The position numbers and the translations under genes were made by a program. Of a stretch of 64,000 bases of DNA, positions 13,116 to 25,545 are shown piece after piece (the first letter of the stretch is position 1; every line of letters begins with the position of its first letter). The notes beneath the pieces were generated by a model. The model worked only from the letters and a program-made list of their open reading frames with translations. It did not search any database and was not told the origin of the DNA. The stretch is from Atrichornis clamosus. Its lineage: Eukaryota; Chordata; Aves; Passeriformes; Menuridae. The stretch spans positions 310,001-374,000 of the forward strand of contig WBMZ01010254.1 of NCBI GenBank assembly GCA_013400975.1, given 5' to 3'.

Positions 13116-15029
13116 AGAGAGGGGAGAGAAAACCTGAGATTCTTCTCACCAAAATACAGACATTAAATGAAGTTACTTCCCCTTGGGATTTATCACACTG
13201 AAAGACACCCTTTAATTAATGTGAAGAGCCTCCTCCAGAGTGTGACTCAGATCTTGGGTGCATTGAGTCAGCTCAGAGGTGCCTCTCCTTAGGCTGACCT
13301 GGGTCCAAGGCAGCTCATATCCACTCCTCATCCCTCAGATCCTTAATGTGTGATGGGTGACTCCGCAAATGGAAAGGCCCAATTAATTCTCAGATGAAGG
13401 GTGATTATTTTAAGGATATTATGTGGAGTGCCTGCACAGTATTACAAATTACCTGCAAGAGCAAATGCACAAATTGGAAGACTCAGTTCTGGTTTAGATC
13501 AGTCTGATACTGCAAAGTTCCTATGTGCTGGTATCACCTGAGACACCCTCAAAGACAGCCTTGTCTTGCATTTAAGACCCAAAAACCCTTCAAAAGGAGG
13601 GTTAGCCTGCTACAGATGCTTTGTCTTAACTGTTTGCAGTGTCTGGGTTCTGCATTGAATTATAACGTGGTCTCAGGTGTCACAGGAAATCACGGGAGGT
13701 TTAATTTTGGGAAGAAAGATGGGTTGTTCCGAGTGCCTGTAGGTGGTAGGTTTGGTCTCTGTTGGAGAAGGAGCAAAATTATTGACTTCCAGTTTCTTCA
13801 AATCGAGTCTAGATTTATTACAACAAATTTTCTTAATTTTGCCTGGACTGCTGAGGTTACGGCAGGGATGAAGTGGTACCAATTTTTTGGCCATAGGTGA
13901 TCCTATCACTCCTCTATTTCACAGTGGATAGTGGCCTCCTTTTGGAGACAGAATAGTGTGGCTACATTAGGCTGTCTCCTGATGTTAAAGAAATTATGTT
14001 TCATTCTCTCAGGCCTAACCAGATCAAACCTCTGTGACTGTGTGTTTCCACAGCGCAACATTTAAATGCGGCTTTCCAGGCCTCTCACTGATCTCTTTCT
14101 CCATTTAATAAAGTGGTGCTAATTTGAAGGCATTTTAAAGTACGCAAGAAAGAAAACTGCAAGCGGAGGTTTGGAGGTGATGAGGCCTCCAGTGAGGGTG
14201 AGGAGGAGGAAAGGGAATCTCGATAATGCTGCCCTTCCAGGGATTCTGCCATTAACTGATGCATTATTTTTCTAAGCTCATTAAATAACCCTTAGAACTG
14301 TGAAAAGGTCAAGAGAGAGGGGAAGGAGCTGGAGCTGCCTGTGGATTTTGGTTGTACAGCAATTTCCCAGCCAAGCTGAGGAAGGAAGAGGGGGATGGAA
14401 GAGTCAAGAAAGGAGGGGAGTGGAAAAGAACTGTTGTTTTTTCTATTGATCTTTTTACGTAAATAAATGTTTATCCTCTGACTTTTCCCTAAACTCATTT
14501 TCTGTCCATCCTGTTGTAACTTGTCTGTAGTAGCTGCTCTCTGGTGGAGCCACAAGCTGTTGTTTACAGCAAACAGCAAGTTGCAATCATCTGTGGATCA
14601 GCTTAGACATGGGGTTGATGTCTTTGCCCATCACTGAATGTCATTTATGGTCTCAGGCAGGAATTAAGCCTTTTGTTGTTCTTGCTCTAGGAAGCCCAGA
14701 ATCTCATTAGAAACACCACATGAAGGAAGGTCTGAAGTATGAAGATCATTTGTTACTTTTTAATGGGTTTGTATTTTAAACCACATTCCAGGGCACAAAG
14801 ATTTGTCTTTGCAAGTCATAAACTTCCCAAAGAGATAGTGAGGAAGAAGTACAGAGGAACAAGGTCTTCACTGATGCTGTGGGAACTTGGGACATGAGAA
14901 ACATGTTTGCCTCTTCGCAGGTCTCTCCCTTAGGTACTGCAGTCAAAATCACTTGAACAAAGAAAGCGTTTCCTTTTAAGTGGTTGTTGTTTCTTAACTT
15001 ATGAAGAAGATGCTTGTTTGTTTTCTTTC
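13116..15029. other. Unique DNA, no gene recognised
   Basis: Contains a 125-codon plus-strand frame (13523-13900) with an overlapping 78-codon minus frame. Neither shows a recognisable domain. A purine-rich stretch lies at about 14300-14430. No repeat family assigned. Confidence 0.4.
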
Positions 15030-15044
15030 TTTTTTTTTTTTTTT
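15029..15044. repeat. Poly(T) run
   Basis: An uninterrupted T homopolymer preceded by TTTTCTTTC and followed by GCTTTTGCTTTGC. A simple T-rich tract. Confidence 0.8.
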
Positions 15045-18002
15045 GCTTTTGCTTTGCATTGCAAGACGAATTTTCAAACGGAACTAATAGAAAAATCAAG
15101 GTTAATGCTGCCTGGTCAAATAAGAATAATGAAGTTCACCCCTTTGCAGAGCCATGGAGGATATCTTAGGTACTTTTAATGATGTTAATGTCAGACTAAG
15201 GTGAAATGTGAACCTGGTACATCGGGTAGTCAGGAGTAGGTCTGTGATGAATCAGGGGGCAAAGAATATTATTTGGGTCCACTACACAAAAAACCTCCCC
15301 AACAAAGCCCATATCCCTTCACATTTTTTGTACAATTCACTGAAGCTCATCACGTGAACCAATGTCCCGGACACAGAACATGTCACAGGATTTGATGCAA
15401 AGTTGCCCCTCTTCGAACAGAAATTGCTCAAAAATTCTGCACAAATAAGAATCCAAGAAATTGGATTATATATGAATAAATACACAGTGTTGTGACATTT
15501 AAACATTTTTGGTTTTTCCAGAACCAATGAATATAAAGCACAAATTTCTGCCCTTTGCCTTTAGAAAGCTGGGAGAACGTGTGTTTATTTATCTCAGTGC
15601 AGAAATTGTGTGAAAGCCTCATTTGTATGGGTCAGAAACAGAACCAAGATTGTTTTCTAAATTCAAGGCTATTCCCATTTAGGACTGGATTTTAGCAACT
15701 GGTGTTTCAGTGCATTAAAGTGAATCCACAGTGCTGCTGATGGGACCTGTGTGCAATCAGTTCTCCTGTCTGGGTGTCACAGCACTCTATTTTGCCTTTC
15801 TTTAGGCTTGTTAATCTTGTTACTCTGCTGAGTGTGCATCAGTGTAGCATTCGGCCTCTGAAAAGGCAAACCCCAGGAGTAATTTCACTGAGCTCCGTGA
15901 AGCACATGTGTCTTTGGCAGGCCATGGGTATGGGCTGTTTGGGTGCTGTCGGTGCCCAGTGTAGGTTTGGTCTTTGCTGTCTCTTAGTCCTGAACTGGGG
16001 AAACACAGGCAAACTATCCGTGATTTCTGATGGTCTGTGGGCCGGTGTGGGTGGGGAGCCAAGACTTTACGGTGATATTCTTCTGAGCCACATGCACAGC
16101 AAGGGTAGATGGAGACAACACAGGGAAGATGGGTCGCTTGACCCTAACAGGGAATGAGTTCTGTCCGTCCATTTGTGTCCACAGGAATCCCAGAAAGTGC
16201 TTAACCTCAATTTATCCATCATAACTTTATGCAGCAGATTCGGCCAGGGATTTTAAGAACGCAGAGCAGAGAAGGGATGCTTACAGAAGGGTTGAGATTG
16301 AGGTCAGTGGGATTAGGGTGTTCATCCTTGCTGGGCACAGTTACAAATCCCGGCTGGCACTGCCTGTCTCTGAGTTCACGAGGAGCAGGAGAGCGATGTG
16401 TCGGTGTTAGGATGTGGATTCCCCCACCTGGGAGGGTGTGAGGGCACAAGCAGCACATCTGTAAAGCAGGGGAAGTGTTTGGCAGGCGTCTCCCTTGGGA
16501 TTAGCACTTCAGCAGAGTGGTGTGCTGAGCCAGAGTAACACATCTCTATTTACTGAGCAGATTTTGCATGTTCGCCTGTGTGAGAGAGTAAGTACAAGAC
16601 TGAGATGAGCTTTTCCAGAACTGGAGCAGTTTCTTTGTCAGTGCTACAACTCCTCCATTTAATTCCACAAATCTGCTGTAATCAGAGTGGCTTCACCCAT
16701 CAGCTCAGCTGAGAGCAAGCACAGGAGGGAGGAAGCATCTCTTACTTTCCAGCTTTCTGTGTTCTCAGGCATTGCATCAAAGTGGCATGGAGCCTCCTGG
16801 GAAAGGGATTTGCTATAACTCATGTCAGTCCCAGCCACATTATGTTTATGGATATGATAGACTGAATACTAAAATTACCATTTGCACAAATGATGGCACA
16901 ATTCCTTCAGGCCTACTGTGTCCCTTTAATAGTCCAATCTTTCAATAATGAAGTGGAGATCAGTCAGGACTCCCAGAAAATCCCATCTTTTTCTTTCATT
17001 TCTCTTTTTTTTCTTTTTTTTTCCCTCCTCCTTTTTTGGGGCCCTTTTTATTGCACACATTATTTTCATCCTTTCTCTGAGCCAGATCCATTTACCAAGC
17101 GGTTTTAAGGGAGATCAAAAATGAGATTCTCAATATTCAGTTAATACCCCAGAAGTAGCAACGTGGCAGACAATTCATTGCTGCTTGGGGCAGTGAGTCA
17201 TGCAGAATGCAGAAGTTTGGGAACTACACACAGGGAAGAGGGATGCTATTCATGAGGCATCAGAAACAAATAGAGTGCAGGAATGATACCTCAGAGAGCA
17301 GGCTTTCCTTCCTTGATGCTATTCATTGCATGTCCTGCTGCATCTCCTTTCCATGATACTTCCTGAGGTTAATAAACAAGGACAAACCGTTCCCTGAGAG
17401 TGCTAAACTCAAGAATAATTAATAATAATTAATAAAATTATTAATTGCATGGATCAAATGAAGATCTGGACTAAGGTCTAAGCAAAAACAAGGAGGGTTT
17501 CACCCAATTGGTTTTGATTTAGAAATGGTTCTATTACGGTTTTATTCACCTGTTTCTCAGGAAAACAAAAATTCTCTCTGTGAGATTCATATGACTTTTT
17601 GTGAAGTGAGTTTTTTTAAAGACTCAGCCATAGTTAAAGGTTGTGAGGGAGTTGGAGTGGGATGTGCAAAGCAGGTTAGAATATAACTTTGGGTTGGTCT
17701 GACAAAGAATGCAGTGGAGATGGGCAGACACTGAAGTCCTGGCTATGGCCCTTGACACAGGGCATGGTCTCGAGAGGTGATGGGAGTGGGAAGCCTGCTG
17801 ACAGTAACAGAAGTCCCTGCCAGCCAGATTTATCTAACAGTCCGGGGAGTTGGGAGCAATCAGGAGATTGTTCCCTAGGAAGGAATGATGCTGTGTATCG
17901 TGTATCCTTGCTTGGACTGCAGCCCACACTGCCTGAGCCGCCGGCTGAGGTGGTGCCAATCCACAAAGCTCTATGAAATCCATACAGCTCCACAGCAGGA
18001 GC
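15045..18002. other. Unique DNA with a pyrimidine tract and AT-rich patch
   Basis: No gene recognised. A nearly pure pyrimidine tract spans about 16984-17036 (T-runs broken by C), ending at GGGGCCC. An AT-only patch of TAATAATTAAT type spans about 17411-17446. A 127-codon plus frame at 15774-16157 has no recognisable domain. Confidence 0.4.
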
Positions 18003-18228
18003 TTTAGGAAAAATATTTGGAAGAATGTCATTGCCTAAAGGGTTGTCAAGCAGTGGCACAGGCTGCCCAGGGCAGTGCTGGAGTCACCATGCCTGGAGGG
18101 ATTTAAAAGGTGTGTAGATGTGGCATTTGGGGCCAGGGTTAAGTGGTGGCCTTGGCAGTGCTGGGGGAATGGTCGGACTTGATGATCTCAGGAGTCTTTT
18201 TCAGCCTAAAAGTTTCTATGATTCTAAG
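18003..18228 (+). mobile_element. CR1: CR1 LINE 3' fragment (sense)
   Basis: Sense CR1 3' end. It begins near TTTAGGAAAAATATTTGGAA, then TGGCACAGGCTGCCCAGGGC, GGAGTCACCATGCCTGGAGG, a GACTTGATGATCTCAGGAG block, and terminates in the diagnostic tail TTTCTATGATTCTAA at about 18215-18228. About 225 bp, 5'-truncated. The tail is close to the CR1 8-bp repeat unit, which fixes the orientation. Confidence 0.9.
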
Positions 18229-19493
18229 GCAGGGGACTGGACTCTCATTGGGGTTTGGTGGAGCTGTACCAATGTATACAAATGGGAAGCCTGGATCTTG
18301 ATTTTTCACTGTGTTCATGCATTTGTTGATTTCTGTCTCTCTCAGCATTCCATTCTGTCCTCCCACTTCCCCAGTTTTATCCTTCACTCCCCTTCTGTTG
18401 CCTGCAGTGCTTTTCTCTGTCTCTTTCTTCTCCTAAAATATTCCTTTCTATTTTATTTGACACACATTTTTGTTTTATCCCTTTTCTGTTTGCCTCACTT
18501 CACATTAGTGTGCTATCAGTATTTTCCCAAAACATGGATATGATCCTGCTGAGGGGAGATGATGCTCTGGACATAAAACCCAGGAGTGGTCAAAGCCATG
18601 GGATTTCAGGGTGAACACAGTCCCAATCAACCCCTGAGCACCAAAGTGCTGTGCTCAGGGACAATTTTCTGCCTGGAAATCAGTTTGCTGATTTCTCTGG
18701 GAGGCTCTGCGAGGTACAAGAAGCAGCTGCAGAAACCGGGAAGGAGTACTCAGAATTTCAGCCGCCTCTGGGTGGAAGATTCCACTCCTGACTCGGAAAC
18801 CCCCGTTTCCCATCTGCCTCTCCAATGGTGGGAAGCTGCTGATGTATTTGTTGTTAATTATTTCCCCTGTTGCATTTGCTCTGTTTTCCTGCTTACATTA
18901 ACACTGCTCATCCCTCTGCCTGTGCTCAGCTGCCCGTTTGTCATTTCTGCTGTTGGACGGCTCGTGGTAATCTGTGTGCACCCAGCCTGCTGGGCACTGG
19001 GATTTACTGATGGAGCTCCTTGTATGCAGAGGCTGTTTGCAATAACAGCATAATGAAAAAAACCCCACCTTGGCCCTGGCCAAGCAGCAGAAACCTCAGC
19101 TACGGACAGGGGTAGATCCACCCTCCTCCATAGGATGGGCAGGAAAGAGCCTATAGAGGAAGAGGAGGAGGGAAGTGGAAAGAAGGGGAAGTAAAGACTT
19201 GGAGAAGGTGTAGGGGAGCTCCAGTGATTGCAGAAATGAGAGTGGAGTTTGTGCAGAGGGGCTGGGGCACATCACCTTCCCCCGGGCAGCACCGTAAGTG
19301 CTGGTAAATTGTACAACCAAGGCAAATTAAATCTGAGTGCCTAAAGCAAAGCACTCAAACCCACCACCCCTTAATGGCTCAGTTCCCAGAAGAGCGCAGT
19401 CCACGGACCCAAAAGGCTCACTCCAACACATGGCTGTGGCCTTTAGTGTACTTTTGTGTGTTTTAGGATGAAGTATTTTAGGATGAGTTGCTG
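18229..19493. other. Unique DNA, no gene recognised
   Basis: A pyrimidine-rich segment at about 18340-18500 produces a hydrophobic 141-codon frame that looks like low-complexity chance translation. A purine-rich patch occurs at about 19130-19215. No exon supported. Confidence 0.4.
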
Positions 19494-19992
19494 TCACGAT
19501 TTAACCACAGCCAGCAAATCAGCCCCACACGGTCCCTCAGTCTCCCTCAGAAGGATGGGGGAGATAATAGAAAGGGTAAAAGTAAGATAACTCATGGATT
19601 GAGATAAAGACAGCTTAATAGGTGAAGAAAAAGTCAGAAATGCAAGCAAAGCAGGGGCAACTCGTGCCATATTCTCCTGGCAGTGCCAGGTGCTCACCAG
19701 GGCCCTGCACAAAGACATCCCAAAGGACAGGAGAGGTGCTCTGCTGTTCTGTCAACTTGGCAGCACTTGATGCCACCCAAGAACTGCATTTAGTGTTTGG
19801 AAATCCTTCTGCAGGGCTTCCCAGACGCAGGAGGAACAGGGCTGAGCTGAAAGGGATTAAGCAGGAGTAAGTTCTAGGCAGGGATCTTATTCCAAGATAT
19901 TCCTTACACGGGTTAGGACACCACTTTGTGGCTTTTAGAGTCTCTAATACAAAAGCAATTATCAATGACCCCATCCAGACCAAGGGAACTGC
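19494..19992 (-). mobile_element. Degenerate avian ERV long terminal repeat (solo-like, antisense)
   Basis: The plus-strand start TGTCACGATTTAACCACAGC, followed by CAGCAAATCAGC, resembles the reverse complement of a common avian ERV LTR end. Further matching landmarks are GGATGGGGGAGATAATAGAA and GGATTGAGATAAAGACAGCT ending TTAATAGG. The far end CCCATCCAGACCAAGGGAAC with TGCA resembles the opposite LTR terminus. That gives TG...CA ends about 500 bp apart. The middle (about 19640-19960) is not confidently aligned. No adjacent gag/pol/env sequence is visible, so it is probably a solo LTR. No clean target-site duplication is seen. Confidence 0.65.
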
Positions 19993-20040
19993 ACTGCCTG
20001 TTGCCTTTTACTCATGCACTGCCTGTTGCCTTTTACTCAT
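19991..20040. repeat. Perfect 25-bp tandem duplication (two copies)
   Basis: The unit at 19991-20015 (starting GCACTGCCTG and ending TTTTACTCAT) is repeated without change at 20016-20040. It abuts the end of the LTR remnant. Perfect identity suggests a recent replication-slippage or repair event. Confidence 0.97.
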
Positions 20041-22690
20041 GTTTGAATAGCCAAAGGTTGTTTGTTGGGTTTTTTTAAACTACTTTTCCTCCATTGTTTG
20101 ACTGTTATTAACCTGAGCAGTTTGCTGTTGGAAGCTAAAGGTGTTTTTTACAAGGTTTCACAGGACCGGGTCAATTGCAATGAAATGTTTGATGAAGAAT
20201 ACTTAAATTGTTTTGACTTTATTTTGGTAATGACAAAATATTTTGAGAACAGAAAAACATCTGATTTTCACATTTTTCTCCAATCTAATTTGTATGGATT
20301 TTATATTACATTAAGGCATTAATTTTAAATAGCTTGTAATAGCATAGAGTGCCACACATTATGGCATTTTGATGTCTCCATGTGAATTTTTTTTTTTTAA
20401 ACACAATTTCTCTTCTGTGGCATGGTTTGAGAACTTAGGCTGCTGCTTCTGATTCAGAAGAGGAATTTCCTGTAAAAATGGAAGTTCACTTTATCAACTA
20501 CAATTACCCCAACAACTCCTCCTTTCCCTTCTCAAAATACCCACCATCCTTCTTCCCTCTGTCTTTTGCACTTCCTCCTTATACTCAGTGAAAATTTGCT
20601 GTACTTCAGAGGAATAGTGAACGTGCAGGTACAAACCAAGTGTGACAGGAAGGGACAAAACAGGGCTGTGGGCACATCAGGGTTAGATTTTGTTCCAGTG
20701 CAATGAATTTTTATCCCTTCAGTCCACACATCTTACGCCTCTTCCTCACTGCTCACCAATGGGATGTCTCAGGTTTGCCAAGAGAGATCAGATGGACCCA
20801 GGGAAATCAGAAATTGGCTGAGGAGAAGTGTTGGGAGAAAAACTGCACATGAGAGACATGAGACACATTACGTGTGTTGAAAGAAGATTAAATATAAAGT
20901 TGATGAAAATCTATGAAGACCAGGCTGGAGTAGATAAACCTAGAAGCAAAGCAAAGTGGGACAGAGACAAAGGAAAGAAAAAGAGGGAAAAGGACTGGCA
21001 GAGGGGGGAATGGCCCTCATCTCATCCAAGGAATGTCTTTGCAGTCACTTGACCCTCTCAATCTTGAATGCTGTTTCTGGGGACAGCAGAAACTTTGTGA
21101 GAGGATGTCATTTTAAACAAAACCTTTTCTCCTGATGAAATACAGATTTCACAAGGACATTGCTTTTTGCAAGGTTGTCTTTTGCAAGTCAAAAGGGGAA
21201 AAAATCCTAATGCTTCGATCCATCCATTACTTGGGACTGCTAAATGTCAGTGGGGAGAACACTGGGAAAACTCCTCTGGTTTTGTAGCTAAAAACAACTG
21301 CAACAAACTTCTCCCCCAAATAAATTGTTTACACTTTGTCTTCACAAATACATTAGATAGCTCTTTGAGAACAGTGGAACTCAAATATAAACAAACACAT
21401 GTAAACACATGTAAATACAGATCTACACACACACACGGTGTATATTTATTCAAACTGTAAACTCTGTGTTTGTTGGCTTCCAGTGAATTCATTACTTGCA
21501 CAGATGCAGCTGGGAGCCCTCTAACCTGGCACAGTGCAGGATATTTCCTCTAGCAGAGCCCACCTTTGCCTGCAACCTGAGAAATGCCCACATTTTATAA
21601 AATTATCATTGTTCAAGCCCATTCCATTCCCTAACTCCAGACCCCGGTGAAAGGGCCAAACACCTTTGCTCGTGTGAAAAGCCACCCCAAAGACCTTGTG
21701 AGTGTCTCCTCTCCTTCACTGGCAGCCAGGCAGCCGCGCTTCATTTCCTGCAGAATTTCAGCCGCTTTGGTATTTATCAAGAGCATCTGCTGAACAATCT
21801 GGAGGGGAGCAGTGCTGCTGCCATTCGTGCGGGGGTGAGGAGGGAGCACAGAGAGCAGGGGAGGTGAGGCTGTGCCTGGTGCTGCTGGGGGTGCCGTGAC
21901 CTTGACTTGGTGTTGATGAGCGGTGCCGAGCGTCTCGGAGCAGAACTGACAGGGATAATGCTCCTCTGAATGGATGGGTTCTGGTCACCAGGGCTGCAGA
22001 GGGATGGAGAGGATGGATCATTAGAGAGACAGGAACAATTAGAGCCTCGGTGTTGAGTTCTTACAGAGGCGCTGGCCGCGAGTGTAGTGAAGAAACAACA
22101 AGCAGGAGTGGATATCCCTTTTTCCTGTCTTTCCTATGGAGCCTTTTTTGCCCTCACGGCCCCACTGTTGGTACTTTTGGGGTTCTCAGAGGGTGAGTGA
22201 TAGCGTGCACAAGGAACTGAAATCCATGGAGTGAATTGGTACACATGGAATGTAAATCCCAGTTCAGCCAGACCTGCAGTGCCCTTGACATTCCCCTGCT
22301 GGGCCCTAACCCTACTTTTAAATTTGCAGCCAAAACCTCTCTGACCTCCAAAAATTTCCAGTAGCTTCCTGCAAAATCAACATCACAATTCCAGTGCCTC
22401 TAGTTTTGTGTTCAGCTTGATGCATTCTGCAAGGTGTTGTGTATAAATCCTCCTTGCCCACCCACCAGTACACAAAAACACCTTGCAGAGCAGATCTCTT
22501 TCCTTTACCTCCTAACCAGCCCTGGTGGGATCATTCAGAACCTATCGATGGCTGCCCAGTATCCAGAGGATCCCAGCAAAAGTCCCACTTCCTTTCTGGA
22601 AAGGAACTGGCTTCTAACAACAGTCAAAGTTTTGCCTATGACATTTTTTTTTTCTTTTGATTTCCACATCTGCACACTTCTAGAGCCCTA
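20041..22690. other. Unique DNA, no gene recognised
   Basis: AT-rich at 20041-20420 with a T-run at about 20388-20398. A purine-rich patch lies at about 20940-21010, and a (CA)n run of about seven units at 21425-21437. A modestly GC-richer segment at 21700-22080 holds overlapping short frames without domains. Confidence 0.4.
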
Positions 22691-22920
22691 ATTCATTTCT
22701 TTAATGGCCCTTCAGCTGTTATATTTTTGCCTGTCAGGGTGCTTTTTTAATTTCCCCCCTCCCACTTATAAATATATAAAACATTTAATGAAGAAATAAT
22801 GATATTTTCTCATGTCACTGCCTATTTTTCCTGTCATATTTGATGTGTTTGTAATGTGGGCGGACATATTATTTATGACCAGGGAAATTAAATATAATTT
22901 CACTATTTTTTCCCCCCCTA
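22690..22920. other. AT-rich unique segment, possible conserved noncoding element
   Basis: Non-repetitive AT-rich sequence with homeodomain-type cores (TAATTCA) and a TAAATATAATTTCA string near its end, plus a distinctive GGGCGGACATATTATTTATG block around 22858-22877. There is no open frame and no repeat homology. The call rests on texture only. Alignment to chicken and other amniotes would decide. Confidence 0.2.
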
Positions 22921-25341
22921 ATGCAATCTGTGTCATCTTCCAGTTCCCAATTTCTTTCCATTAAAGTTATTGTCTTTGCTGTTCCACTCGACCGTTTGCT
23001 GTTGGTTTCGTAACAGCGCTGCCAGAAGATGCAGAAAAACATAATAGGGAAAAGAAATGGCATAATTTGCAGGAGATACTTTTCTCATCTCATTTAAATG
23101 AAGACAGTTTGTTCCTGGGTGTCAAAAACATCAAGAGCAACAAAAATATGGAAACTGGTAATTTCTTGCACTAGGAATACTTCCAAAGCTTTGGAGGTTC
23201 TGTCTGATTCTAGCAGCTACTAAAGATGTGTCCAAGCCAAACTTCCAGCATAAAATAACTTGAAACCTCAAATGCTTGATATCTGGGCCTGAATTTTTTA
23301 AGTCTTTGGCCGCAAATGCTTCTCTCATGTGCTGCCAGAATGTCCTCAAAACTGGAACAGGAATCACAATCCCAGGAATCACATATTCCTTAATAATTTG
23401 GGTGAAATAGAGACAAAATGGAGCTGAACAAGGTGATTGTGTGGTGTGTCTGACACAGCCTTTCATGTTTATCTCTGCTTGTGACTTTTCTAGTCCTTCC
23501 ATAACAGATAACATGAGATGAGAGCATGGGACATGACCCTTTGTGCTTCCAGAATCTTTTCCAGACAGCAGGGACTCCTCAGACGCACCTGGGTGGGATT
23601 TTTCTGACTCAGGAGAGGTGGGATTAACGCCCCATCCTGAACTCATTCCATTTGGGGTTTTTTTTCATTCAGTCAGAGAAGACAGATGAGCTCCTCTAGA
23701 GCTGATTGATCTCTTCCCTCTGCACTGGTCCCTTCTTTTATTGTGGGTGGAATTGCCTTTCACAGGTGATGATTCCTCCACGGGCTACAGGAAACCCAGA
23801 CAACTTCTTGAGTCTTGCCTATCAACTTTAATTTGTATGGACTAATGGGGGACAAATCCCGCCCAGTCCTTCCACCTGTCCTATTCCTATTTTCAGCCAC
23901 AACAGCTACAATACCAGCCTCCCGCAGGAGTCAGAGGTGAAGGCCAGCAACCTGGAATGCTGGAGAAATACAGAGCACCCTGACTTGTCTGTCTTATGCT
24001 GAACAATCTTCCCCCATAGCTTGTGTCTTCTCATAATTTTTCCTAGTTGCTCCTCATGGTGCCTGTGTATTTTCCAGAGGACTTTTCCCCCTGCTTTCTT
24101 TTCAGTGTCAGGGCTTTGCTTCACAGCTCCCAGCTCCTTGTATCCAAGTCAAACCCAAAGAACCTTATATCACCTTCCTTCTCCTTTTCCTTTCCTTACC
24201 CCAAACTTCTCAGCAAGGCTGCCTGCTAATCTCTTCTTTTGCAAAAATTAGAAACGTGGCTTTTTTTGGACCTTTCTGAACAATCAGGATCTTGGAGTCC
24301 CCAAGATGGGTCGCCATTATCTCATCTTTTTGGTTGTTAACAATGATTAGGCAGGACAAAGGATCTGCTCAGAGCTATGGAGTTTCAATCCGTCCTTAGG
24401 GAGTACCTGGGAATAAAAGCAAGCAGAGGGGGAAAGCTCCAGCAAAAAGAAAGGTTCGACCTTTAGGAAACATCCTTGGTTGGTGCTTTCTCACCTTTTC
24501 AAATATACATATGAAAAATTTGCAAAAATAGGCCTCTCAGTGCAGACTCAGGACTCATTCCCCAGGGGGCTGCTCCCACAGCGTGTGCCAGTGAACTGAG
24601 CACTCAGGACCTGGGAAAACGAGGTCACAAACAGAAATGCAATTTTCAACTGTTATTTTTGCTCATGATCTATGCTGCTGTCTGTCCATCCGTCTGTGCG
24701 CTACGATCTTTACAAGTTTTCCTCCAGGTTTTGATTACCTCGGTACAGCAGCTCCGAGCGAGGGATGACTGATGCTCCCACCACTCCTGATCCATCCAAC
24801 AGCAGAGCTGGGGCTCTTCAAGGTGCAATTCCTTTACCAACTCCTGTTTCCAGCAGTTTCTCATCTGCTGCCAGCCTTTCCCAGGGAAAAAAACCCCACC
24901 TGTTGGCCATGCAGGGCCAGGTGAATGAGCAGCAGAGGAATCACCAGGAGTGGGGAAGATTCCCTGGTGATTCCCAAGGATTCATAGTGCCGTGGTTTGT
25001 TTTTGTGGACTCGAAACTCTGGCAGTGAGTACGCAGGAGCCTTGTGTTTCTCACATGCTCCCGTCATCTCCCACAGGCCAAACAACTGACCAAACAAACC
25101 AAAACTAATTTGGAATAGAGTGTTACCCTTCCTTGGAAGGGAACAGGGAACAGGGGAGGGAACTGAAATGCAGAGACATCTCTTGACAAGGCCATGACTA
25201 AAAGTTGTCTAAAACAGATCGGATGGCAGAGGATGTGTATGAAGTGAGCTGGTTCATACATACATACATTCACACCTATGTGCCTAATGGGATGTCCGTA
25301 TGGACACAGAGAGAGGGAGATTGAGGATCATAGGGAGATTT
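22921..25341. other. Unique DNA with one long minus-strand frame and one motif-dense spot
   Basis: The minus strand carries a 171-codon frame (23131-23646). It starts at ATG and has no recognisable domain. No poly(A) signal or splice site supports it. Around 24290-24375 a compact unique block contains a YY1-like GTCGCCATTATC followed by a SOX-like AACAATGATTAG and ACAAAGG. A (TACA)n run of four units is at 25254-25269. Confidence 0.35.
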
Positions 25342-25545
25342 AGATTCACAGAACAGTTTGGGTTGGAAGGGACCTTAAAGCTCATCTCATTCCAACCCAT
25401 CTGCCATGGGCAGGGAGACCTTCCACTATCCCAAGTTGCTCCACTTGGACATTTCCAGGGATGGGACAGCCACAGTTTCTCTGGGCAACCTGTGCCAGGG
25501 CCTCATCACCCTCACAGGAAAAAAAATTATTCCAAATAACCACAA
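25342..25545 (-). mobile_element. CR1: CR1 LINE 3' fragment (antisense)
   Basis: Antisense copy of the same subfamily as 7563. It has AGATTCACAGAACAGTTTGG, GGGTTGGAAGGGACCTTAAA, ATCTGCCATGGGCAGGGAGA, a GTTTCTCTGGGCAACCTGTG block and CCTCATCACCCTCACAGG. Compared with the 7563 copy it lacks roughly 28 bp between 'GTTGCTCCA' and 'GGACATTTCCAGG'. It is 5'-truncated at about 200 bp and ends in an A-rich stretch. Confidence 0.93.

Noticed and set aside
24448..24465. GGTTCGACC, reminiscent of a tRNA T-loop
   Set aside because: No acceptor stem, anticodon arm or A box at proper spacing, so not a tRNA.
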